Assembly (NCBI RefSeq): GCF_019175385.1
Contig: NC_083341.1
Span: 20,158,203 to 20,222,202, forward strand
Direction: 5' to 3'
Origin: Lycium barbarum
Lineage: Eukaryota; Streptophyta; Magnoliopsida; Solanales; Solanaceae
DNA length: 64,000 bases
Under the pieces are notes generated by a model. That model was not told the DNA's origin, made no database searches, and worked only from the letters and a program-made list of their open reading frames with translations. Below, piece by piece: positions 46,534 through 57,086 of the stretch (the stretch's first letter is position 1; each line of letters starts with the position of its first letter). The position numbers were made by a program, and so were the translations under genes.

Positions 46534-46960
46534 TATAAATATTGTTCACAATAATACACACTCATTTCCCTCTCAAATCACAATTCCACACTAGTTATTT
46601 CTCGCAAAATGTCTAGCGATTTAATTTGGGTAGTTCAATCTCTCATCTCTCACAAGATGCACGGTTCAATCTCCCGTGGTCTTACTAACTTTTATATCGT
46701 CATCGTTGGTACCGTGCCACTGAAAAATCAACTCTCATTACTTCTTTGGCTACTGAAACTTTTTCTGGGGAAGTTTTGCCGGTGCTTTCCCCATTCAATT
46801 GACTTTCTCTCATAAGTATTGGCCGTGTTACAATCATCAATACTTCCTCAATGTTCTTATTGCTTATTTTGGAATTTGAATACATTGGTCATGAGTGATC
46901 AATGTTCGGCTATGCTTGGGATTAGACTTCTACACTCAGTAGCTTGACTAATCTCTGCCT
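46534..46960 (+). pseudogene. Possible decayed small gene, function unknown
   Basis: A promoter-like arrangement is visible: TATAAATA at 46,534-46,541, a pyrimidine/CA-rich leader, and ATG at 46,609 in a good context (CAAAATGTC). The frame from that ATG is open for 68 codons (MSSDLIWVVQSL...) but resembles nothing I know. A second frame reads GEVLPVLSPF and then GRVTIINT. The second motif recurs at 50,705-50,800 (VPPVLSPFSR, DRVTIINT), so a real coding segment probably existed and has since frameshifted. Function is not assignable. Confidence 0.3.
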
Positions 46961-46999
46961 TCCTGAGTTTCGTCGTTTAAAGGTTTTGTGTTTCTAAAT

Positions 47000-48170
47000 T
47001 TATCCCTATTGTATTTCAATTTGTTTGCAATTATACTCATTAAATCTGCAAGTTGCAATTATGCTCATGTGCATTACTCAAAAAACGATTTAGGAGTATA
47101 GCTCGATTTACAGTCATCAACTCTGAATGAAAGATGACAACTATTTATCTTTTGACTGTAATTTTGATTTGGCATTTAAGTTGTGCCAAGTAATCCTGTC
47201 ACGGTGTCGGCTGGTCCACACGGATTCTGGCCGGGTTGGGGGTACAAAATGGTGTCCGACCCCCTACACAATAAAAATTTTAGTCAGGTTTTGCATGCCC
47301 GGCTGTGCTAATTTATAATTTTAATTTTTTTTGTTGCTAAATTACTAAATTGACACGAGCTATGAGAAGTTATTTTAAAATTGAACTCTATTTTTTTGCA
47401 TACAAATTGAAAGATTAAAATCTTGTACCAATTTGGGGGAAATATAAATTGAATTGGAAAATGAAGAAGTTTTCTCAAAATTGGCTCGGACAAACCGCCT
47501 TGATATGGTTAATTCTAAATTTAGACTTTTGTATGAAGATAGGAAATTAATCTAAATCCATAATGCTAGCATCTATACAACAATTACTAGTTGATCTATA
47601 GTTACGGAAACTTCTATTGGTAAGTAAAATATATTATCAATTCCTCGTAGTATATATCTACTATTCAATGATCCTACTGCTATATATCAAGAACATGACG
47701 TTGGGAATAACCTTTATATTTCAAGAAATCCATTAAAATGTACAAACTATTAATTCAGAACTCAATAACTCAAAAAGGCTCGAATCCAAAACTCATAAGC
47801 TTCAAATTCTAGCTCCGTCTTTGACACTGACGTAATGCTAGTTGTACATCAAGTTTTCTTCAGTTAGTTTCTATTTAATTGGACATCCAATGGAATACAT
47901 TTCAATTCACTAATATACACAATAGTAATTTCATAAGGAAAATAATCCAACATAAAATACGAGGAAGCAATGAATTAGGAGAAGAGTCTAACTTGGATTT
48001 CCAACGCCAGAAGTGCATCTTAAGAGTAAGGCTAGTACAACCTTTCTTTTAGCCCTCTAAAATTTTGGGGCCCTTATTTCTTAATGCGGGTTTATAATTT
48101 TAATTAGCTTAAGAAAGTGCTCCCTCTCTCACATAAATTCTCAAGCACTTCAGCCTAAAAATTAGCTGCG
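47000..48170. other. Intergenic, repeat scraps only
   Basis: No gene recognised. A segment near 47,740-47,825 (AACTCAATAACTC, CAAAACTCATAAGCTTCAAA) belongs to a repeat also present near 39,440-39,530 and, inverted, near 14,280. Confidence 0.45.
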
Positions 48171-48174
48171 AGAG

Positions 48175-48321
48175 ATGGATAATTTGGCACATGTTGAAGC
48201 TGTGGGCGATGAAGTTCAACAAAGAAGAACGGCTCAGGCAAATGATGTCTACGAGATCATTGGGAAGTTGGAGAAACTCAAGACATACTTCCTTACCGAA
48301 GCTATGCAACAACTAAGATGA
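48175..48321 (+). CDS. Short hypothetical ORF, 48 codons
   Basis: The ORF starts at ATG (48,175), runs MDNLAHVEAVGDEVQQRRTA, is rich in charged and Gln residues with a helical pattern, and stops at TGA, with a TAG directly after. The following DNA (to about 48,470) keeps a coding look, with repeated GTAGTTCCTCAAC, so this may be the start of a broken longer gene or a retroelement leader. I recognise no family. Confidence 0.25.
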   Translation: MDNLAHVEAVGDEVQQRRTAQANDVYEIIGKLEKLKTYFLTEAMQQLR

Positions 48322-48540
48322 TAGTTTCTCAGCAGGCAGATGTAGTTCCTCAACATTTCCTTATGCCAGATCAGTTCTCGGCACCACCATTTCCCCAACC
48401 TTTGGATGTACAGTAGCAAGCCACGGTAGTTCCTCAACAAAGGCTCATGCCACCACATGTTCTACTGATGAGTGGCCATGAACATGGATTTTTAGCTATA
48501 TTTTCACCTCTTATTTACTACGTTTTAATCATGTTGTAGC

Positions 48541-48577
<37 letters not shown>
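48541..48577. repeat. (TAT)n microsatellite
   Basis: About 12 units of TAT/ATT in a run. Confidence 0.95.
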
Positions 48578-48599
48578 TAATTTATACTCATTTCGTGTG

Positions 48600-49960
48600 T
48601 TTTATTGCATAGGACATGTTCCTGAGCTAATGAACAAGTTCAAAGCCAAAATGAATGCTTCGGGACTTTGAAGTCTGAGTAGAAGTCTAAGTAATCCATT
48701 CGGGGATCCAATACAGGGTTCAAGGATCAAGATGCATGCGAAATGGAAAAAGGCTGGAAAAATGCCTTGGCTTGCCGCGCCGCGCTAGCATAAGTTGCCA
48801 ACCTGGCTAGAAATTTTGAGATGCTGGAAAAATGGCTTGTCGCGTCAGGCATATTTTGTACCAGCTTTTCAGTTCAGTCTTTTAAGGGTATTTTGGTCCG
48901 AATTGTTTGACCTAGCTAGCATTGGAGGAGCATAGAAGAATTCAAACTGCGGAATTCGTTACTTTCCATCACGATTTGATTTAATATGGAAATTTGGATT
49001 AATCGTTGGTTGTAATGTTTTCTAGTTCTTAACCGTTGGTTGTAATGTTTTCTAGTTCTTATTCTTTGATGTTCTTTTATTCTATCATGGAGTAGTTTTA
49101 TTACTTGAATTCGTTAATGGAGTTTTGAATCGAATTGCAGAGTTATACTATCTTACATAATCTAAAGAGGAATAGTTTGGTGAATATCTTTTCATTATTT
49201 TGTTTGGTTTTAATTGGTGATTCTTCGAAGTAATCGAAAAGGCTTCTTGAATTATTGGTTGAACCAAGAGAGGAAAAAATTCAAGAGACGTTTTCCTTGA
49301 TACTAAACCCTTAATTTTTCTTACATACGTTCGCGGGACTTTTCATTAGTTTTGAACTCATAGATAGTAGTTTTACTTGCTTATTGATATATTCTTGGAT
49401 ACTTTAATCGGAAGAGGAAGTGTTCTATAATCTTAATATAAATCTGATTTAGCTCATGATTGAATGATTCTGTTGAGTAATTGAAAAAGGCTCTTAAGTA
49501 AATTATCTTGGATTATAAGCTGACGATATTCGTGAGAAGCCGTCAGAAGATGTATTTCTATCCATAGCTTTTGCACATTCTCATGGCTTGAGTTTAATTT
49601 GTGAAATTTGAATAGATAATCGGGAGAGGTTTATCATATTCTTGAGTAAACTAATTACTTCTTTAATTCAAAAGATTCAATAAATATTTGAAGAGAATGA
49701 TAAAAAGAATTAGAGCTAATTGCTAAAATCTTGCATATGGTTTGTCTATTACCTTTACTTCTCATATTAAATTAATAGTAATCGTGTCTCTCGTTATCAA
49801 TTGTCTTTAATTATATTTATAGTTGATAATCGTGCTTTATAACCACAACAACTGAAGTTTTGATCACCTGAACAATACTAAGCAAGTTTTGTTTGTACCA
49901 ATTGCTGTGGAGATGAACTAAATACTATAATATACTATGTTTTTCTCTCGTCATCTAACA
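48600..49960. other. Unassigned, possible old LTR or leader
   Basis: No gene. A moderately GC-rich patch (48,720-48,870) and a long AT-rich part contain a tandem copy of CGTTGGTTGTAATGTTTTCT (near 49,002 and 49,031). The end TACCAATTGCTGTGGAGATG-like text resembles retroelement-associated DNA, but no LTR pair, PBS or pol could be placed. Confidence 0.3.
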
Positions 49961-50021
49961 CTGGAAGTATCATGAGCAGAGATATATGCTTGTTCTCACC
50001 ATTGAGGAGGATGGTGTAGCT

Positions 50022-50170
50022 GGGTCATCTGGAACTAGGCCTTTTGAAGCAAGGCCATCAGGAACTGGGCTTTTTGGAGCTGTGCCATCTGGAACTGGAC
50101 CTTTTGAAGCGGGGCCATCTGGACTGGGCCTTTTGGAGCGGGGCCATATGGAACTGGGCCTTTTGGAGAT
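50022..50170. repeat. 30-bp minisatellite, five units
   Basis: Units start GGGCCATCTGGAACTGGGCC and end TTTTGGAGCG with variants. They start at 50,022, 50,052, 50,082, 50,112 (29 bp) and 50,141. A 30-bp period is ten codons, so any frame gives a decapeptide repeat; the minus strand yields PDGxASKGPV-like repeats. Confidence 0.9.
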
Positions 50171-50454
50171 GGGCCTTATTGATTGGAGTTGGGCCATTCT
50201 TGGCAAAATTAATATCAAAGTGGTAGGAATGGAGAGACTCTGCATTTTTTTTCTTGAGTTTCGTGACTATGCGATGACAAGTCGCATATGTCTTTTGAGT
50301 TATGTTGTTTGAATTGACTCGTTTTGAGTGGTCTTAAAAAAAATTAGCTTAAGAGATTTTGATGTTTCTTTTTTTCAAAAAAGAAAAGTATAAAGTCTTT
50401 ATGGTAAAAGAAGAAAAGAGAGTTTTTCTTCTCTTTTAACAATAGAAATATTTT

Positions 50455-50860
50455 AGACCTCGAATTAAATTACTCAAATCTTCATATAGTAAATAAGTTT
50501 CTTATAACAAAATCAACGGTAATTTATTGCAAACACATGGCTAACATTTATTAATTTGAATTAACATGTCCAACATAAATATAACATAACTATCAAATGT
50601 TCGTTGTAAACTTAAAGGATATGTCTTGTAAAAATACTGCACTATAAACGAAAAGTACGTGAAAAGAAATAGATGTATAAACTTTTTGCATATATTTGTA
50701 TATATTTTGGAGAAAGTTCCGCCGGTGCTTTCCCCATTCAGTCGACTTCTTCTCACATATACTGACCGTGTGACAATCATTAACACATATATTCGGCGCA
50801 TACATGTTTTCTTTTTATAAATTTTCTCCAAATTATATTTCAATTTGTTTGACATATTTC
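50455..50860. repeat. Diverged duplicated segment, copy 2 (part)
   Basis: It matches copy 1 at 43,140-43,320 (ATGGCTAACATTTATTAATT) and the decayed coding scrap at 46,770-46,850 (CCGGTGCTTTCCCCATTCA, ACAATCAT). The same segment continues at 52,350-52,500, interrupted by the MULE at 51,114-52,122. Confidence 0.5.
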
Positions 50861-51113
50861 AACCTTACACTAGTTGGCCCCGGGATTAAAAAACTATTAG
50901 TTGCAATTCTCATCGGAAACATTCCAAGATATTAATTAGTCAAAACTCACTAATTCCGGGTCTAGAAGATCCAAATAAGTTGTTGAAAGAGAGAATATGT
51001 TTTCTAAAAAATGGAGGCCTATGTCTTTGATCATCAGTTCCTATGTCTTTGATCATTAGTTAGTTTTAATATTTTCATAATATTTCTTGGAAGTCAATTA
51101 ATTGTAACTTTTT

Positions 51114-52122
51114 GAGAAAATACTCAAAATACCCCCCAACGTTTGACCAAAATCCCAACTACACACCTAACCTTTGCTGGGCTTCTATTACCCCCCTGGA
51201 CAAATTTTTTCAGTATCAAAATGCTCCTTTTTTGCTGATGTGGACAAGAGCGTGAATGCACTGCTCAGTGGCGCATTATAGCCTTCAAAAAACTGCATCT
51301 GACGTGTTTTGGAGCGCCAACTAAGCTGCCACATAGATAAATTTAAATTCCCTCCATTTTTAGGCTACTTCATCTTCTTCTTCACCCTATTTAATACCCA
51401 TCTCCATTTTTTTTTTGTCAAAATAATACTCATTATAAATTCATAAATTAAACTCCGTTGTTACTTGTTGCTTGGTTGGAGATTCTTTGAGTTGATTTGG
51501 GGAGAAAATTAAACTCCATTGTGGAGAAAGCTATGAAGAACACCAAGTGAGTTTCTTTAAATTCTTAATTGTTTGATCAAATTAATGGATGAACTTTGTT
51601 CTACTTGATGTTAGGAAGCTTCCTTTCACATTTGGGTTTGTTTGGATTATAATCACTGTTTTCCAAATCAAATTAAAAAAAAAATCTCAAGAAAAAAAAA
51701 TGAAAAATCTGGGGAAAAAAAAACCAAGGTTGAAAAATCTAATCTTGTTAAAGAAAATCAGGGATGATGATGTTGACGAAGATGAAGGAGAATTAGGTAT
51801 GGGTTTTCGGATCCTCATATTGAAAATGGAGTATGGAAAATTGAGAGATTTTTTTTTTTTTTAAGAAGAGTAGATGGATGGAGGAAGGGGGGAAATTAAT
51901 AAAAAAATGAAGGAAAATTAAAGATGTGGCACGTGGGCCAAGCGCGTGTGGACAAGCGCCTGTTAATAATTGGGAGTTGTCATATTGGACTGCCACATCA
52001 GCAAAAAAGGGGCATTTTGATACTGAAAAAATTTGTCCAGGGGGGTAATAGGACCCCCGCAAAGGTTAGGTGTGTAGTTGGGATTTTGGTCAAACGTTGG
52101 GGGGTATTTTGAGTATTTTCTC
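51114..52122. mobile_element. Non-autonomous MULE, about 130-bp TIRs, 9-bp TSD
   Basis: The terminal inverted repeats run about 51,114-51,243 and 51,994-52,122 (GAGAAAATACTCAAAATACC at the outer end). Direct repeats of 9 bp with one mismatch flank it (TAACTTTTT at 51,105-51,113; TAACCTTTT at 52,123-52,131). The 750-bp interior has a gene-like stretch: ATGAAGAACACCAA followed by GTGAGT at about 51,533, and a Lys-rich then acidic ORF (51,589-51,864). It has no transposase. The interior may be a captured gene fragment, as in Pack-MULEs, but the source is not recognised. Confidence 0.8.
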
Positions 52123-52843
52123 TAACCTTTTTGGACGGATAGTAGTCTCTATTAAGAAACGAGAGAATGATTTCTCATGTGCATTTTATCATTTGGTTAG
52201 ATCAAAGTGCTGGTAATTGTTGTTGTTTGTAAGCTAGATAAGAGATGACATTAGATAAAGCTAGAGCAACTGGTAGTTCCAATCATCTAGCAGTTCAGCG
52301 AGATTGAGAAATGCACAAAATATTCTGCAACAAAACTAGCTAACATGGGTGTAATTTTTCAATAGGAACTTCTCCTCGTTGTGGTTTTTACATTCAATAG
52401 AGTGAATTTCTTTTGCTCTTATAAGTATGTGAAGTGTTCTTTTATGCTCAGCAGACAATACTGTTTTCAATAGTCCCACTTTTTAATCGTGATTTCACTA
52501 GCCCTCTTATTAATGATATTTAAGACATAGGACAATCTGATAGTGGTAAGGATTGTTGTTAAGACAAAGGAGCAATTTTGTAGTAACAATGTTTATTAAA
52601 TAGCCCAACTAAAAATGAAAAAATTGAACTTCAATGCATTTTATTGAGCCAAACTCCAATTGTCCTCCTTTTAAGATTGCAAATTGAACTCGAAGAGAAT
52701 AACGAGTTATTGGAAGATGGTTAGAGGTAAAGGTGGCAACCGGTTCTTTATAACCGGTTTTAACCGGTAATCGGACCGGTTAAACCGGAACCGGAACCGG
52801 TATAACCGGTTCCGGTTAACCGTGTATTAGTTTACCGGTCCGG

Positions 52844-52956
52844 ACAAGACTCTACTAGACACGGTCTGTAGACACTCCGAGGACGAACTGCTCTGATACC
52901 ACTTTTGTCACGACCCGACCCCGTGGGCCATGACTAGTGCCCGATCTGGACACCCG
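52844..52956 (-). repeat. Antisense LTR-PBS fragment inside hAT copy A
   Basis: The reverse complement of this 113-bp piece aligns with about 56,830-56,943 of the Gag-only element. It spans the last bases of the LTR (GGGTCGTGACA), the PBS (TGGTATCAGAGC) and the leader. Scattered substitutions (about a tenth of positions by eye) show it is older than the intact element. The same piece is at 61,687-61,799. Confidence 0.85.
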
Positions 52957-53624
52957 TATACGTATCTGCTAGATATAGTAAAACTGAAACTACGACAATA
53001 TGGATTCCAATTTTTTTTTAACCGGAACCGGTTAAACCTGAACCGGACCGGTTTAACCGGTTAAAATTAAAAAAAAAAAAAAAAAAAAAGAGCCGTTGGG
53101 CCGTTGTTAATGGACCGTTGGCAACGGTCCATTTGCAAAAATGGCCGTTGCCAAACGGTCATTTTCTTAATTTTTGGCCCCCAATTTTTTTTTTAACACT
53201 TTAATCCATCCCCCACCCCTATATAAACCCTTCTTCATTTTCATTTTAATTCACATCAATTCACTCTTCTTCATCTTTCTCTCAAATCTCAATCTCTCAA
53301 TTATAGTTACTTTGCAATAATTAGCCACAAAGTCTTATTATAGTTTCAACTTTCAATTATTAATTTTGCAATTATAATATTATTGGTGGAATTGGTGATT
53401 TTGCAACAATCCGAAGTAGCTTTGGTGGATTTGCAATTCTAGCCGCCTTCACTTTGTTGGAAATTAATCCGGCAATTTGGTACCTTCGTTCCAACTCTAT
53501 CTTTAATTTTCGCAATTTATTTTTCGCAATTTAATTTACGCAATTTAATTCTAGCAATTTAATTTGTTGTAATTTATTTTCTTGTGATTTATTTGATTGT
53601 GATTTAAATTATTTCTATTTAATA

Positions 53625-53872
53625 ATGTCAAAGAGATTAAGACGTGGTGCCGGTAGTAGTAGTCGTACTGTTAGGGATGCGCTTAATGAGGAAACATTTG
53701 TGGAAGAAACACCTAATTTAGGTATTGATGTTGGTGGAAATACTCCACTTTTAGGTCATGAGGCAATGCAACAACATTTTACCGACACTTTTAATGAAGA
53801 CTTAGATGATGATGATGAAACACAACCCCCCGAAAATCCCATAGGAGATACATGTCCTGCACAATCACATAC
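53625..53872 (+). pseudogene. hAT transposase N terminus, truncated copy A
   Basis: The ORF starts MSKRLRRGAGSSSRTV, has an acidic DDDDE stretch, and runs directly into the LTR, where it stops after about 14 unrelated residues (53,915). It is the same as the first 83 residues of copy B apart from one substitution (Pro/Arg). Confidence 0.85.
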
Positions 53873-56800
53873 TGTTACGTCCCGTATTTTTATACATTGG
53901 GACAACCCGGATTAACTATGATAATTTAAGGCCAAGACCATTCCGGGATTTGAAGTCGGGACTTTTGGCCTTTGATTTTATTTTGAGAGATAAGTTGTGC
54001 ATGAAAATTGTTGACATTAAACACTTAGGAAAATTTAGGACCAAAAGTGATATAATTGGAATTGAAAAAAAATCTTGTGCAAAAAGGCCTTGTATATAAA
54101 GAAAGAAGTCCCGATATAATTTAGGCCTTAACAAGTATGACGACGGTGGTTGAGAATAATATTTGTTTAGATATAAAGAGGCTATGGACTAGGATTATAC
54201 CACATGAGTATGTGAAGTGTGTTAAAAATGATTATTATTTAAGTGAACTGAGATCAAAAAATTAATTATGTGTGTGATTGACCAAATGTTAGAATTGTAG
54301 TGGAAGTAAAACAATTAATTGGGTTTATTGAATAATCATTAATGTGGACATACTCCACATGTTCGGTTCACAAATGGACAACAATATGTCCACACTCAAG
54401 GACACGTAAGGTTGTAGACAAGATGAATATTAAGGGGATTCCATATGTTTGGCACGTGTAAAGGCAATTAGCCATTTTACTTGTCTCACTGTATAATGCT
54501 ATCTAAAGGCATATTTTTGCAACAAACAGTCATTTCCTCTTAGCTACATCAACGAGCAGTTCATGATAGTAGCAACATAATTATTATTTTTAGGAAGCAA
54601 ATTCTACTATTTCTCAGGAACAATATCCGAGTTTCGTTCACCGCTTTGATATCGTTGTTTTTATTTTATCGCGTTATTAAATTTGGGCTTTCTTCGAAGG
54701 AAAGTAAAGAGGAAGAAGATCATTTCTTGGCATATAAGGTAAGATTTATTCTCCCCTAAGTATATTTAAATTCATCCCGGTATAGCTAAATTGTTAGATG
54801 GGAACTACGAAATTAATTGCGGGAAATCGGATAAATGGTTTTTATGTAATTATGAAAATGGAATTGTTAAGATGCAAATTGTGGTTGTAGTGATGAAATT
54901 GGAAGATGAAAAGTGTGTTGTGAATTTTGTGTCGAAGGTTGGTGGTTTCAGGTGAATTATAGTTTTGGTGGGATTTTTTTTGTGTATTTTGTAGAATGGT
55001 ACAAAATGCTTTTGAATTGCACTTGAATGGTCTTGAATTGGTAGTGAATATGCAAGTGCCGATATCGACTTGAAAATTCGTAATTGAAATGAGTGTTGAT
55101 GAATTATGTTGAAAGGAAGGTTACTAATGTTAGAATGTGTTTTGAATTGATTATTGATGTTATTGGTATGGTTGTTGATATTGTTGGTATGGTTGTTGAT
55201 GTTTTGGCCGAGTTAAATTCTCGGATTTATTGTTGATGATATAGCCGAGTGGAATTCTCGGGGATGGTAGCATTTACAGGGGAAATGTTGCCGAATTTTC
55301 TGTAGAATTTAATGGTTAGTTGGGAAGAATGGCTTAAGTGCCCTTAGCTGATGTTTGGTATTCGTTGGCATATTTGTAGACCTTGGGGAGCCTGAGGCGT
55401 AGATTGGATATTTACTTAAGATTGGCCATCTTGGAGTGCGTACGAGGTATGTAAGGCAACCTTCTTTCTTTTGGCATGCCTTAGTTTGTATAGGCTAAAT
55501 TATAAGCCTTAAGGAAATTCTAAATTCGAAATCCGAGCATGTTATGATCCGTATATGTTCCTTGGCACTCTTATGTATGATTTGATGAAATATGAACCTT
55601 TATGTATTTGAAATAATCGCTTTCCGAACTTTGCGCAAAAAGGTTTCACTTTAAAGAACTTCGAAATTTCCGAATGTCATATCTTTCACATAAGTGCTCG
55701 GATTGCTCCAATATATTTTAATAAAAGTTTGCATTACGTATAACGAGTATGTTTTCCATAAGCGGGCCCGACTTGGGTAAATTTCCGTCCGTGGGTCCCG
55801 CGGCTTCCCTTTATGAAATTCGGGAGCGTTTGAAAGAATTTGTTAAGATTATTATTTCGATTTTCAAATATGATCATTTTGCTTATGTTTGAATTTATGA
55901 TATTGATTTTATGCATATGACTACTCACGACTCTATTCGTGCGTTCTGTTATATCTTTCGCCGGTTCCCGGGCCGGTTCTGTTGTCGTGCGCACTTTGAT
56001 ATACTTTGGTGTTATGCTGTGTATGGCGTTATGCTGTGTTGTGATGTGTGACGGGGATTCGGAGATTTGAAACTTTCTGGTGTTATGCTGTGTTGTGGCG
56101 CCATCGACAGGCGGGCGACCACATTTTCCTGTGCCCTATGCATAATTTATACTTTGGAAATAAACATTTTGATATTTTTTTTATATGTATTACTTTCTAT
56201 ATATCTAATTCGATTATTGTTCAGATTTATTTCTGTACCTTCTGCTTTGCATACTCAGTACATATTTCGTACTGACCCCCTTCTCCGGGGGCTGCGTTTC
56301 ATGCCCGCAGGTACAGACGCACAGCCTGGTGATCCACCTGTTTAGGACACCCTTTCTGCTATTCGGAGTGCTCCTCTCTTTCCGGAGCTTATACTTTTGG
56401 TATATATATTTATTAGTGCATTTGTATATATTCGTTCATGGGTACGGCGGGACCCTGTCCCGTCATATGATTCTGTCGCTCTGTTTAGAGGTCTGTGGAC
56501 ATGTTTGCGGGTTAGGGTCTTTCTGTATGGATGTATGTACATGTCGTTTGGGCGATCCCATACGCCGAGGCGGCCGGTCCGCATATGTTGTTTGGGCGAT
56601 CCTATACGCCGAGGCGGCCGGTCCGCATATGTTTATATATTGCTTGGTTAGCCCTGTGTGGCTTTTGTTGGTATTTTCTGCGTGCAGGGTATATTGGATA
56701 GTCCGTAAAACAAAGGAAACTCTGCCGAAATTTTTCTGGAAATTACCTAAATTTGAAATAAAGCCTTGTCGGCTTCCGCCATATACTAGAATGAGTTAAT

Positions 56801-56882
56801 AGAATTTGAGATAATATTTGATAGATGGGTTCGGGTGCCCAGATCGGGCACTAGTCACGGCCTACGGGGTTGGGTCGTGACA
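53873..56882 (+). repeat. 5' LTR of Gag-only element
   Basis: The LTR is 3,010 bp with a putative TATA box TATATAAA at 54,093-54,100 and a GC-rich tandem pair of 44 bp (56,547-56,590 and 56,591-56,634, each with CCGAGGCGGCCGGTCCGC). ORFs inside it are identical in both LTRs and are not treated as genes. Confidence 0.93.
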
Positions 56883-56886
56883 AAAG

Positions 56887-56898
56887 TGGTATCAGAGC
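56887..56898 (+). other. Primer-binding site (initiator tRNA-Met)
   Basis: TGGTATCAGAGC lies four bases after the LTR end and is complementary to the 3' end of plant initiator tRNA-Met, the standard primer of Ty3/Gypsy and Copia elements. Confidence 0.9.
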
Positions 56899-57086
56899 GG
56901 TTTGTCCTCGGAGTGTCCACAGATCGTGTCTAGTAGAGTCTTGTTTATCGGTGTGTTGTGCACCACATCTATAAACAGGAGGCTACAAGACATTTAGGAT
57001 GTTGTCTTTTCTTCTGATCTTAGATCGTGCGATAGAACTGTGCTATTAGGATGATTCTGTTTTGATCTGTTGTTGTTTTTCTTTCA

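Larger units (their letters stand above)
52728..53872 (+). mobile_element. hAT transposon 5' part, copy A
   Basis: It begins TAAAGGTGGCAACCGGTT, followed by many ACCGGTT motifs and an A-run near 53,070. Short palindromes around CCGTTGGCAACGG follow (arms 53,111-53,120 and 53,122-53,131), then a TATATAAA box at 53,220-53,227 and the start of the transposase ORF (ATG 53,625). It is cut at 53,872 by the LTR of the Gag-only retrotransposon. From 52,829 on it is duplicated at 61,672-62,683. An antisense retrotransposon fragment (52,844-52,956) is embedded in it. Confidence 0.85.

Noticed and set aside
50022..50170. CRISPR-like array
   Set aside because: The units are directly adjacent with no unique spacers, in plant DNA; it is a minisatellite.
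56048..56799. Overlapping ORFs of 75-156 codons inside the LTRs (also 60,836-61,587)
   Set aside because: They occur identically in both LTRs, overlap in several frames, have no recognisable domain, and lie in the regulatory part of a retrotransposon.
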